A DNA stretch of 6,126 bases from an uncultured Candidatus Poseidoniales archaeon (GCA_950068635.1 CATMIM010000079.1:1-6126); one strand, 5' to 3'. Numbered from the stretch's first letter, positions 1 through 4,930 are shown. The notes: generated by a model not told the origin, from the sequence alone. Numbers and translations: made by a program.

Positions 1-17
1 CCGTCTCTGATGTTCAT
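1..17 (-). CDS. Start of a gene running off the left edge (only 5 full codons visible)
   Basis: On the minus strand an ATG at 17-15 overlaps the TGA stop (16-14) of the upstream membrane-protein gene as ATGA, and the reading frame M-N-I-R-D stays open to the window edge. A Shine-Dalgarno-like GAGGTGA lies at 30-24, six bases before the ATG. The four-base overlap plus a well-placed ribosome site argue for a translationally coupled downstream gene in the same operon. Too little is visible to name a product. Confidence 0.6.
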
Positions 18-805
18 TCCTGCTCACCTCCGGATGCACCGGCGTGCTCCGCCAGAATCTCCCGTGCGAGCGCCTGCTCAGATTCGCTCAGGGGCGCGAC
101 CGGTTCAGGGACCGGCATGTTGCGCTCACCGATCCACACCACCAGCACGAACGTCAACAACGCACCTCCGCCGCCGACGAGCAGGCCAAGCAGGTCTCCA
201 AGAGCGCCCCACGAAGCACTGCGCCAGAAGACCGGATCGTCTTGTTCCGTGCCCTGGGCCAGCAGGAAGATGAGCAGTATGAACGAGGTGATCGCGATGC
301 TTCCCATCGCCAGCGCCTCACGCCAACGTCGATCGCCCATCATGATGGTGAACGCCGCCGCGAATCCGCCGATGACGACCAGCAGCGTCAGCAGGCTCAC
401 GATGAGGTGCAGCCAGAATGGATTCGCTGTATCGGAGATATCCGGCCGGTCGACGAACAGCAACCATCCAAACCAGGCTATCCCACCTGCGAGAAGCAGG
501 AATCCACCCTGCCTGACTCCCTCGGGCAGCGGAGCGAATGGTGTCGGTCCACCGAACAGTGCCAGCAGGCAGCCTACGGCGCACATCAGCGTCGGTCCGA
601 GTACCACGAGCCCCAGATGCAGAGCCTGGGCTTCCCCTGTCGAGATGAAATCCCAATCGTTGAGCAGCGGGGCCAGCAGGCAGCCGATCAACAGCACCCG
701 TCCCACCCACTTGCGCGGGGGATCACGCGCCAGCATCAGGGCGACTCCCAGCGGAAAGAGAGCCAGTGGCAGCCAGAAGTGGACGAGCAGGGCTGTCTCA
801 GGCAT
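14..805 (-). CDS. Seven-helix integral membrane protein of unknown function
   Basis: A 263-residue protein I do not recognise. Seven hydrophobic segments are visible, at about residues 5-25, 33-49, 62-84, 100-118, 130-156, 165-184 and 204-226, followed by a soluble, acidic tail of about 37 residues (227-263) ending in GGEQE. Charged loops are short; the longest lie around 157-163 (DRRWRE-like) and 185-203. No catalytic or ligand-binding motif stands out. The ATG at 805 is chosen because the hydrophobic protein begins there; the frame stays open upstream to 958, but that extension is arginine-rich low-complexity sequence and would run through the promoter of the divergent ribosomal gene. No strong Shine-Dalgarno precedes 805 (only GGTG next to the ATG), so a short or absent leader is possible. 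The gene is divergent from the ribosomal operon and overlaps the next gene by ATGA. It could be a small transporter, a membrane anchor or a sensor; the sequence does not decide. Confidence 0.8.
   Translation of the reverse strand: MPETALLVHFWLPLALFPLGVALMLARDPPRKWVGRVLLIGCLLAPLLNDWDFISTGEAQALHLGLVVLGPTLMCAVGCLLALFGGPTPFAPLPEGVRQGGFLLLAGGIAWFGWLLFVDRPDISDTANPFWLHLIVSLLTLLVVIGGFAAAFTIMMGDRRWREALAMGSIAITSFILLIFLLAQGTEQDDPVFWRSASWGALGDLLGLLVGGGGALLTFVLVVWIGERNMPVPEPVAPLSESEQALAREILAEHAGASGGEQE
24..30 (-). promoter_or_regulatory. Ribosome binding site inside the end of the upstream gene
   Basis: GAGGTGA on the minus strand, inside the last codons of the membrane-protein gene and six bases before the overlapping ATG at 17. 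It is what decides that the short open frame at the edge is a real start. Confidence 0.55.
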
Positions 806-904
806 CACCGCAATCGAACACGATGCGGGGCCAGTGGGCCTTAGAAGTTCGGAGTCCCCAACGCCATCATACGAGCGTGCGGGGCCTCGGTGAACCACGA
901 CATG

Positions 905-913
905 CTCAAATAG
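905..913 (+). promoter_or_regulatory. TATA-like element upstream of the ribosomal operon
   Basis: CTCAAATAG is the most AT-rich stretch in the divergent region 806-960 and resembles an archaeal BoxA. Transcription would start near 935, giving a leader of about 25 bases that carries GGAG at 948-951, nine bases before the L44e ATG at 961. A promoter for the minus-strand membrane gene should also lie in this region, but no convincing TATA element was found for it; the TTCTAAG-like stretch near 842-848 is only a weak candidate. Confidence 0.35.
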
Positions 914-960
914 GGGTCGTCGGTCGAAGCCACGCCCGTAGGGCGATGGAGATTGCAACG

Positions 961-1242
961 ATGGTCAAGATGCCACGTCAGGTGATGCGCTACAGCCCCG
1001 CGGCTGGCAAGCACACCCTGCACACCGTCGAGCGGGTGAAGAAGAGGAAGGCGAGCGAACTCAAGTGGGGCCAGCGCAGGTTCCGCAGGGTCACCGCCGG
1101 TTACCGTGGATTCCCGCGTCCCAAGCCCGTGAGCAATGACTACACCAAGCGCGTCAACCTCCTCTACCGCTGCACCGAGACTGGTAAGGCGCATGTTCCC
1201 AAGGGGAAGCGGGCGAAGAAGTTCGAATTCGTGGACAAGTGA
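961..1242 (+). CDS. rpl44e: Large-subunit ribosomal protein L44e (eL42), zinc-ribbon cysteines mostly lost
   Basis: A 93-residue protein matching archaeal/eukaryotic L44e across its length. Landmarks are GKHTLHTVERVKKRK (16-30), ASELKWGQRRFRRV (31-44), GYRGFPRPKP (47-56), the Thr-Lys region before the last strand, GKAH (75-78) and the C-terminal KKFEFVDK. In the family this protein sits near the E site of the large subunit and usually folds round a zinc ion held by two CxxC pairs. Here the first pair is replaced (Ser12, Ala15) and the second keeps only Cys71 (Thr74), so canonical zinc binding looks impossible. The start at 961 is supported by GGAG at 948-951 and by an N-terminus (MVKMP) like eukaryotic MVNVP; 970 and 946 are less likely in-frame alternatives. 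First gene of the operon; S27e follows 14 bases after its stop. Confidence 0.93.
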   Translation: MVKMPRQVMRYSPAAGKHTLHTVERVKKRKASELKWGQRRFRRVTAGYRGFPRPKPVSNDYTKRVNLLYRCTETGKAHVPKGKRAKKFEFVDK

Positions 1243-1247
1243 AGGAG
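1241..1247 (+). promoter_or_regulatory. Ribosome binding site for rps27e
   Basis: GAAGGAG begins inside the L44e stop codon and lies nine bases before the ATG at 1257. It selects that ATG over an in-frame GTG at 1239 that would add six residues and place the ribosome site within the coding region. Confidence 0.7.
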
Positions 1248-1256
1248 CACGACCAG

Positions 1257-1433
1257 ATGAGCGAAGAGCGCAAGTTCCACCGCGTCGAGTGCATTGACTG
1301 CGGCAGCGAGCAGATTCTGTTCGTTCGTGCCTGCACGAAGATATCCTGTATTCTCTGTGGCGCCACATTGGCTCGACCGGCTGGAGGAAAGGCGGTTTTG
1401 GTGAGCGCCAACGTCCTCGAGACCCTAGAGTGA
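1257..1433 (+). CDS. rps27e: Small-subunit ribosomal protein S27e (eS27)
   Basis: A 58-residue zinc-ribbon ribosomal protein of the 30S subunit. It keeps both zinc pairs: Cys12/Cys15 in VECIDCGSEQ and Cys31/Cys34 in SCILCGATLARPAGGKA, the latter being the family signature (CxxCGxxLaxPtGGKA). Length is normal for archaeal S27e. It lies directly downstream of L44e and 15 bases upstream of aIF2alpha, a conserved archaeal order, so the three are almost certainly co-transcribed. The intact C4 site contrasts with the degraded one in L44e next door, so the organism has not lost zinc ribbons in ribosomal proteins generally. An additional cysteine (Cys26) lies between the two pairs. Confidence 0.95.
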   Translation: MSEERKFHRVECIDCGSEQILFVRACTKISCILCGATLARPAGGKAVLVSANVLETLE

Positions 1434-1448
1434 ACAGGTGCTGTCAGG

Positions 1449-2231
1449 ATGGGCTCGAAGTCGGAATGGCCCGAAGAGGGTGAACTGGTCGTCTGCACGG
1501 TGAAGAGCGTCGTGCAGAATGGAGCCTACCTGAACCTCGTTGGCTACGACCGCGAGGGCTTCGTGTTCATCGGCGAGATCGCCGCTGGCTGGGTGAAGAA
1601 CATCCGCGGCCACGTCCGCGTCGGCCAGCGGGTGGTCGGCAAGGTCACCAGGGTGCGCAAGGACCGCAAGAGCGTCGACCTGTCGCTCAAGTCGGTCAAC
1701 GATGAGCGCCGACGCGAAGCGTTGCAGGCGTGGAAGAACGAGAACCGTGCCCGCCAGTTGCTCAAGATCACCGGAGAGCGCTCAGGATGGAAGGAGGGCA
1801 GAGCGGACGAGATTGCCGGCGAACTGACCGAAGCGTTCGGGACCCTCTACGGCGCCTTCGAAGAGGTTGTCATCGATCCCGAAGCGCTGCAGCAGATGGG
1901 CTACGAAGGAGACTGGATCGCACTGTTCGTCGAACTCGCGTTGGAGAACATCGTCCCGCCATTCGTCGCCGTGCGCGGTCATTTGGAGATCGTGGTTCCC
2001 AACGAAGCGGGCATCGAGGTCATCAGCAAAGTGCTCGCATCCGCAGAGGAGAAGGGCTCCGAGGGTGAAGAGGTCGAGGTGACCTGCCACTACGATGGCG
2101 CTCCGCACTACCGGGTCGAGATCCGCGCACCGGACTACAAGTCAGCCGAGGCCGCTTGGAACGCGGTCGAACAGGCAGTTCTGCCAGTGGTGGAGTCGGC
2201 TGGAGGGTCGGCAAGCGCGGAACGCGCCTAG
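1449..2231 (+). CDS. eif2a: Translation initiation factor aIF2, alpha subunit
   Basis: A 260-residue protein with the three-part organisation of archaeal aIF2alpha: an N-terminal S1/OB domain (about 9-82, opening PEEGELVVCTVKSV and closing KSVDLSLKSVN), a helical middle domain (about 88-170, starting RRREALQAWKNENRARQLL), and a C-terminal alpha/beta domain (about 175-255, with GHLEIVVPNEAGIEVI, then GAPHYRVEIRAPDYKSAE). The protein binds the gamma subunit and helps carry Met-tRNAi to the small subunit. AGGTG at 1436-1440 lies eight bases before the ATG. Two differences from the sequences I recall: the loop around residues 44-50 reads IAAGWVK where other archaea have VASTWVR, so the serine reported as phosphorylated in Pyrococcus is absent, and the lysine/arginine-rich C-terminal tail seen in thermococcal proteins is missing. 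Third gene of the operon. Confidence 0.95.
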   Translation: MGSKSEWPEEGELVVCTVKSVVQNGAYLNLVGYDREGFVFIGEIAAGWVKNIRGHVRVGQRVVGKVTRVRKDRKSVDLSLKSVNDERRREALQAWKNENRARQLLKITGERSGWKEGRADEIAGELTEAFGTLYGAFEEVVIDPEALQQMGYEGDWIALFVELALENIVPPFVAVRGHLEIVVPNEAGIEVISKVLASAEEKGSEGEEVEVTCHYDGAPHYRVEIRAPDYKSAEAAWNAVEQAVLPVVESAGGSASAERA

Positions 2232-2305
2232 TCACCTTCTTGACAGAACGCCAACTCCTTCGCGATGGTCTCTGTGGGATTCGATGACAGGTAAGCGCAA
2301 AGAAC

Positions 2306-2334
2306 CTCAAATGCAGGGAGCCGAACAGAGGTGA
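2306..2334 (+). promoter_or_regulatory. Possible internal promoter and ribosome site ahead of nop10
   Basis: The 107-base gap 2232-2338 has no gene. It holds CTCAAATG at 2306-2313, sharing its first seven bases with the TATA-like element before L44e, centred about 29 bases before the Nop10 ATG, and GAGGTGA at 2328-2334, four bases before that ATG. Together these could let Nop10-PAC2 be transcribed separately from the ribosomal genes. The ribosome site is convincing; the promoter is a guess. Confidence 0.35.
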
Positions 2335-2338
2335 CGAC

Positions 2339-2590
2339 ATGGCTCGTTCGAGACTCCAACGCTGCACCTCCTGCGGTGCCTATGGCCTCTCCACCACCTG
2401 CTCCCGTTGTGGCGCGCCGGCTCAGGCGGCAGCCCCCCTGCGTTATTCTCCCGAGGACCCGCAGTCCGAACGTCGGCGGCAGTTCCAGAAAGTCACCGAT
2501 GCCGAGTGGGCGCAGTCCCTACCCATTCCAACACCGAAGGGGTCAAAGACGGTCGCGGAAGGGGCCGCAGAGTCGGAGGAAGAGGAATGA
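2339..2590 (+). CDS. nop10: Box H/ACA ribonucleoprotein component Nop10, with C-terminal extension
   Basis: An 83-residue protein. Residues 1-55 match Nop10: Cys9/Cys12 and Cys21/Cys24 form the two-CxxC zinc ribbon of the archaeal protein (CTSCGAYGLSTTCSRCG), and LRYSPEDPQSERRRQ (34-48) is the family signature after the ribbon. Nop10 binds the pseudouridine synthase Cbf5 in the guide-RNA particle that modifies rRNA. Archaeal Nop10 is usually about 55-60 residues. This one carries some 25 extra residues with a Pro-rich stretch (LPIPTPKG, 61-68) and an acidic end (SEEEE). The frame is uninterrupted and its TGA overlaps the next ATG, so the extension is not an annotation artefact within this sequence. 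Its position between aIF2alpha and the PAC2 gene is the conserved archaeal one. Confidence 0.93.
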   Translation: MARSRLQRCTSCGAYGLSTTCSRCGAPAQAAAPLRYSPEDPQSERRRQFQKVTDAEWAQSLPIPTPKGSKTVAEGAAESEEEE

Positions 2591-3360
2591 GCAGAGTGAG
2601 GCTGTTGTGGGATGATGGGGATGAGTCCCTGCCCGAACATCACTACCTGCTAGAGGCGGTTCCAGGAGTAGGCAACGTGGGCAAGTTGGTGCTCGATACC
2701 TTGGTGAACACACACCCCAGCCGCACCGTGCTGCGCATTCTCCACCCTGATCTTCCACCACACGCCACCTTGAACGACGCTGGATTGCTCGAACCCCCGT
2801 GCATGACCGTCAGCGCCGTCGATCTTCCTTCTGGGGAGACCGTCCTCGTGCTCACCGCCAACTTCCAGCCGTTGAGCCCGGCCGGCCAGTATGAGGTGGC
2901 CACGGCCGTACTCGAACTGTGCTCCGATGCCGGCACGGGGTTGCTGCTGATCCTCGCCGGTCTGGCCGCCGAAGTCGGACAGGAGTCTGTCTACCTGGTC
3001 TGCTCGAGCGCAGCTGACAAAGAGGCCATGGAAGCGCGTGGACTCGAGGTGAGCAGCGAGCACCCATCAGCCGGAATCATCGGGCTGACCGGCCTGCTCG
3101 CATCGCTCGCACCCATCCACAAAGTTCCGAGCGCGTGCGTAGTCGCTGAGACCGCTGGAACCAGTGTCGACGTCGTAGCAGGGGACCGGCTGGCGAAGTG
3201 GATCGAGGAGTCGCTCGACTTGAGGCTCGGGCTGGAGATCGACTCGACCGAGTCAACCGCCGAGAAGTTGCGCGAGTTCTTCGAACTCGATGAGATCGCT
3301 GAGATAGACATCGGCCTCGGCAACAGCGTCGAAGGCGACTCCGAGGCATTCTACGCCTGA
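2587..3360 (+). CDS. PAC2-family proteasome assembly chaperone (PbaA/PbaB-like), HbYX tail
   Basis: A 257-residue member of the PAC2 family (COG2047-like). Signature segments are AVPGVGNVGKLVLDTL (24-39), the DLPSGETVLVLTANFQPLSP core strand region (79-98), and the glycine-rich GIIGLTGLLASLA (163-175). Archaeal relatives are 20S proteasome assembly chaperones. The last three residues are Phe-Tyr-Ala after an acidic linker (EGDSEAFYA), which fits the hydrophobic-Tyr-any (HbYX) motif that docks in pockets of the proteasome alpha ring. A helical stretch (201-240) rich in acidic residues precedes the tail. The ATG at 2587 overlaps the Nop10 stop (ATGA) and follows a purine-rich GGAGGAAGAGG site, so translation is coupled to Nop10; the frame is open further upstream, but that part lies over Nop10 and is not family-like. 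PAC2 next to Nop10 is a recurrent archaeal arrangement. Confidence 0.88.
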   Translation: MSRVRLLWDDGDESLPEHHYLLEAVPGVGNVGKLVLDTLVNTHPSRTVLRILHPDLPPHATLNDAGLLEPPCMTVSAVDLPSGETVLVLTANFQPLSPAGQYEVATAVLELCSDAGTGLLLILAGLAAEVGQESVYLVCSSAADKEAMEARGLEVSSEHPSAGIIGLTGLLASLAPIHKVPSACVVAETAGTSVDVVAGDRLAKWIEESLDLRLGLEIDSTESTAEKLREFFELDEIAEIDIGLGNSVEGDSEAFYA

Positions 3361-3413
3361 CGAGTATGCTCGTGGCTGTTTACGGACAGCGAACTGTTGA
3401 TGCGGTGTACCGC
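3361..3413 (+). other. Three small tandem tetraloop hairpins in the PAC2-permease spacer
   Basis: Within the 73-base spacer three inverted repeats follow one another: CGAG-TATG-CTCG (3361-3372, directly after the PAC2 stop), GCTGTT-TACG-GACAGC (3375-3390, one T-G wobble) and GCGG-TGTA-CCGC (3402-3413). Each has a four-base loop. They could form a structured 3' end of the operon mRNA or a leader for the permease. Stems are short, so chance is a real alternative. No clear promoter is seen in the spacer; AGGT at 3425-3428 is the only ribosome-site candidate for the permease. Confidence 0.35.
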
Positions 3414-3433
3414 CGGAGCAGCGCAGGTATCAC

Positions 3434-4486
3434 ATGTCAGGAAAGGGAGGCTTCCGCAGTCTGAAGTTGAGCACCATATCGCACATCGCGATCATCCTGT
3501 TCATCTCGGTGCTGGCGTTGATCCATCTCAAGTCGGTCATCCAGCCGTTCGTTGTAGCCGTTCTGTTGTTCCTGCTCATCCGCCCTGCCGCCAAATGGTT
3601 CGAGGAACGCTACGGCCATCCCATCGTCGCCTACGGGATGCTCGTGTTCACGGTCGTCGTCGTGCTGTTCTTCGTCTCCATCCTGCTCTACGCCAACATG
3701 GCGGCATTCACCGATGAAGTGCCTGAATTGAACACCAAGCTGCATGAGCGCATTGCGTGGTTGGAGAGCATCACGCTGTTCGGATACTCATTCGACACCA
3801 GCGCGATCACGGACCAGATCACCGTCGGGGCGATCGAGTCGTTCGCCTCAGGCCTGCTCGGTTCGCTGGCGAGTTTCACCGTGTTCGCGCTCACCGCGCT
3901 CATCTTCCTGCTGTTCATCATCCTCGAGGCTGAGACGCTTCCCGGCCGGCTCAAGGCAGCCTATCCGGAGGAGATGGAGCGCATGCTGGGTATCGCTGCC
4001 AACTCTGGTGAGGGAATCAACACCTATGTCATCACCCGCGCTACCGTGGCACTCGGCCAGGCGGTGAGCTGCGGAGCACTGCTCTACCTGTTCGGCATCC
4101 CCGGTTGGTTCCTGTGGGCGTGCATCACCTTCCTGATGGACTTCATCCCCTACATCGGCGGCCTGATCGCCACCGTCCCTCCGATCCTGCTCGGATTCAT
4201 CGTCCTCGAACCGATGAGCGCTCTGTTACTGCTCGCCATCTTGATCGCCAACCAACAGCTCTGGGGAGGCATCATCGAGCCGCAACTATCCGGTCAGCGC
4301 CTCAATATCTCGCCGATAGTGCTGCTGCTGGTGGTCGCCTTCTGGGGCTGGGCCTGGGGGCTCATGGGGATGGTGCTCGGGGTGCCGTTGGCCGTCATCA
4401 TGAAGATAGTTCTCGAGAGCGATCCGCGGACCAAGCCGATCGCCCTGCTGCTGTCCAGCAACCCGCAGAGCAGCGAAGAGGAGTGA
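3434..4486 (+). CDS. AI-2E family transporter (PF01594-type permease)
   Basis: A 350-residue polytopic membrane protein with AI-2E family architecture: hydrophobic segments at about 13-31, 35-51 and 66-88, a soluble region (90-140), then segments at about 143-165, 203-220, 222-236, 240-258, 261-276 and 292-326. Family landmarks are the DFIPYIGGLIATVPP stretch (236-250), the polar ANQQLWGGIIEPQLSGQRLN segment (272-291) and the WGWAWGLMGMVLGVPLAV block (304-321). The name comes from E. coli TqsA, linked to autoinducer-2 export; other relatives act as Na+/H+ antiporters, so the substrate here is unknown. The C-terminal tail is acidic (SSEEE). The start at 3434 gives a normal family N-terminus. 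It is in the same direction as the translation operon, 73 bases downstream, and could be read through from it or have its own promoter. Confidence 0.9.
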   Translation: MSGKGGFRSLKLSTISHIAIILFISVLALIHLKSVIQPFVVAVLLFLLIRPAAKWFEERYGHPIVAYGMLVFTVVVVLFFVSILLYANMAAFTDEVPELNTKLHERIAWLESITLFGYSFDTSAITDQITVGAIESFASGLLGSLASFTVFALTALIFLLFIILEAETLPGRLKAAYPEEMERMLGIAANSGEGINTYVITRATVALGQAVSCGALLYLFGIPGWFLWACITFLMDFIPYIGGLIATVPPILLGFIVLEPMSALLLLAILIANQQLWGGIIEPQLSGQRLNISPIVLLLVVAFWGWAWGLMGMVLGVPLAVIMKIVLESDPRTKPIALLLSSNPQSSEEE

Positions 4487-4505
4487 ACCTCCTTCCTCGG
4501 AGTGC

Positions 4506-4531
4506 GTCGGCGGCGGGCAGACGCCGCCGAC
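4506..4531. terminator. GC-rich perfect hairpin between convergent genes
   Basis: A perfect 10-base-pair inverted repeat, GTCGGCGGCG (4506-4515) and CGCCGCCGAC (4522-4531), with a six-base GGCAGA loop, 19 bases past the permease stop and 36 bases past the stop of the convergent ubiquitin-like gene. Its place between two converging genes suggests a shared 3'-end or termination structure. No T-run follows on either strand, so it does not look like a classical intrinsic terminator, and archaeal termination does not normally need a hairpin. The rest of 4487-4567 shows nothing else of note. Confidence 0.5.
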
Positions 4532-4567
4532 AGCGCTGGTGCGGACGTGAGCGGTGATGTTCGAGCA

Positions 4568-4768
4568 TCATCCGCCGGATGAGACGACGATCAGTTCGAT
4601 GCTGATGTCAGCGGTGATGCGGCTGTCGTGAGGCACGATGACGCCCTCGTGGATCGCCAGCACGGTGCTCGGAGGAACGTCCAGAAGTCCGAGAACATCG
4701 CGGATGGTCGCCCCCTCGTCGACCTCGACGGAATGCTCCTCGCCCTCGTGGGTGACCTCGACCTGCAT
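4568..4768 (-). CDS. Small ubiquitin-like protein, ThiS/MoaD/SAMP family, C-terminal Gly-Gly
   Basis: A 66-residue beta-grasp protein. It shows the ThiS/MoaD pattern: two N-terminal strands (MQVEVTHEGEEHSVEVDEG), a helix (TIRDVLGLLDV, 21-31), the VLAIHEGVIVPHDSRI segment (36-51) that resembles the ThiS 'vavr.ng.vvpr..w' core, a final strand (ISIELIVVSS) and an exposed C-terminal Gly65-Gly66. In this family the terminal glycine is adenylated by an E1-like enzyme and then thiocarboxylated for thiamine, molybdopterin or tRNA thiolation, or joined to lysines as a small archaeal modifier (SAMP). Which applies cannot be told here because no E1-like, ThiG or MoaE partner is present in the window. 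The ATG at 4768 fits the family N-terminus; a GTG at 4789 would add seven residues. Neither has a Shine-Dalgarno site, so a short leader is likely. Divergent from the tRNA gene, convergent with the permease. Confidence 0.85.
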   Translation of the reverse strand: MQVEVTHEGEEHSVEVDEGATIRDVLGLLDVPPSTVLAIHEGVIVPHDSRITADISIELIVVSSGG

Positions 4769-4799
4769 TGAGCGAACCGTATCGCACACAGGTAATCAT

Positions 4800-4808
4800 G
4801 CTTATCAG
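4800..4808. promoter_or_regulatory. TATA-like element between the ubiquitin-like gene and tRNA-Ser
   Basis: GCTTATCAG is the only AT-leaning stretch in the short divergent spacer (4769-4834). On the plus strand CTTATCA is centred about 31 bases before the tRNA 5' end; on the minus strand TGATAAG is centred about 36 bases before the ATG at 4768. Both distances suit an archaeal BoxA, so one element or two overlapping ones may serve both genes. Position and composition are the only support. Confidence 0.35.
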
Positions 4809-4834
4809 AAGTGAGTGAGTCGAGCGGTCCGCCA

Positions 4835-4917
4835 GCCGAGATCGCATAGCCCGGTATCGCGGTGGATTCGAAATCCACTGTCCTTTGGACGCGGGAGTTC
4901 AAATCTCTCTCTCGGCG
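4835..4917 (+). tRNA. tRNA-Ser, anticodon CGA
   Basis: An 83-base class II tRNA. Acceptor arms GCCGAGA (4835-4841) and TCTCGGC (4910-4916) pair perfectly, followed by discriminator G4917 as expected for serine. The anticodon stem GTGGA/TCCAC (4862-4866/4874-4878) encloses loop TTCGAAA, giving anticodon CGA at 4869-4871, which reads UCG. The long variable arm GTCC-TTT-GGAC (4880-4890) is a serine/leucine feature. The T arm is GGGAG-TTCAAAT-CTCTC (4893-4909) with one G-T wobble. The D arm keeps A14, G15, G18, G19 and A21, but its stem is weak: G10-C25 and C11-G24 pair, while A12 faces C23; position 9 is C. CCA is not fully encoded (CC then T), so it would be added after transcription. No intron. 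It converges on the nuclease gene, whose stop is 13 bases downstream. Confidence 0.93.
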
Positions 4918-4930
4918 CCTCGAATCATCC

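Noticed and set aside
44..893. Long plus-strand open frames (about 260 residues) opposite the membrane-protein gene
   Set aside because: They are antisense shadows of a GC-rich coding region: Gln/Arg/Ser-rich low-complexity translations without domains, whereas the minus-strand frame gives clear membrane helices.
806..958. N-terminal extension of the minus-strand membrane protein to 958
   Set aside because: It adds 51 arginine-rich residues unlike the rest of the protein and would cover the promoter region of the ribosomal operon; the hydrophobic protein begins at the ATG at 805.
2407..2586. Upstream extension of the PAC2 frame over Nop10
   Set aside because: The extension is a frame-shifted reading of Nop10, Arg/Gly-rich and not PAC2-like; the ATG overlapping the Nop10 stop has a good ribosome site.
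4105..4557. Plus-strand 150-residue frame across the end of the permease and the hairpin region
   Set aside because: It is an out-of-frame reading of the permease with Arg/His/Pro-rich composition and no recognisable domain.
4550..4619. Direct repeat AGCGGTGATG at 4550-4559 and 4610-4619, exactly 60 bases apart
   Set aside because: Only ten bases, two copies, and the second lies inside coding sequence of the ubiquitin-like gene; most likely chance.
4835..4919. tRNA-Ser as an integration (att) site for a mobile element that includes the nuclease gene
   Set aside because: No second copy of the tRNA 3' end, no integrase and no change in base composition is seen in the window.
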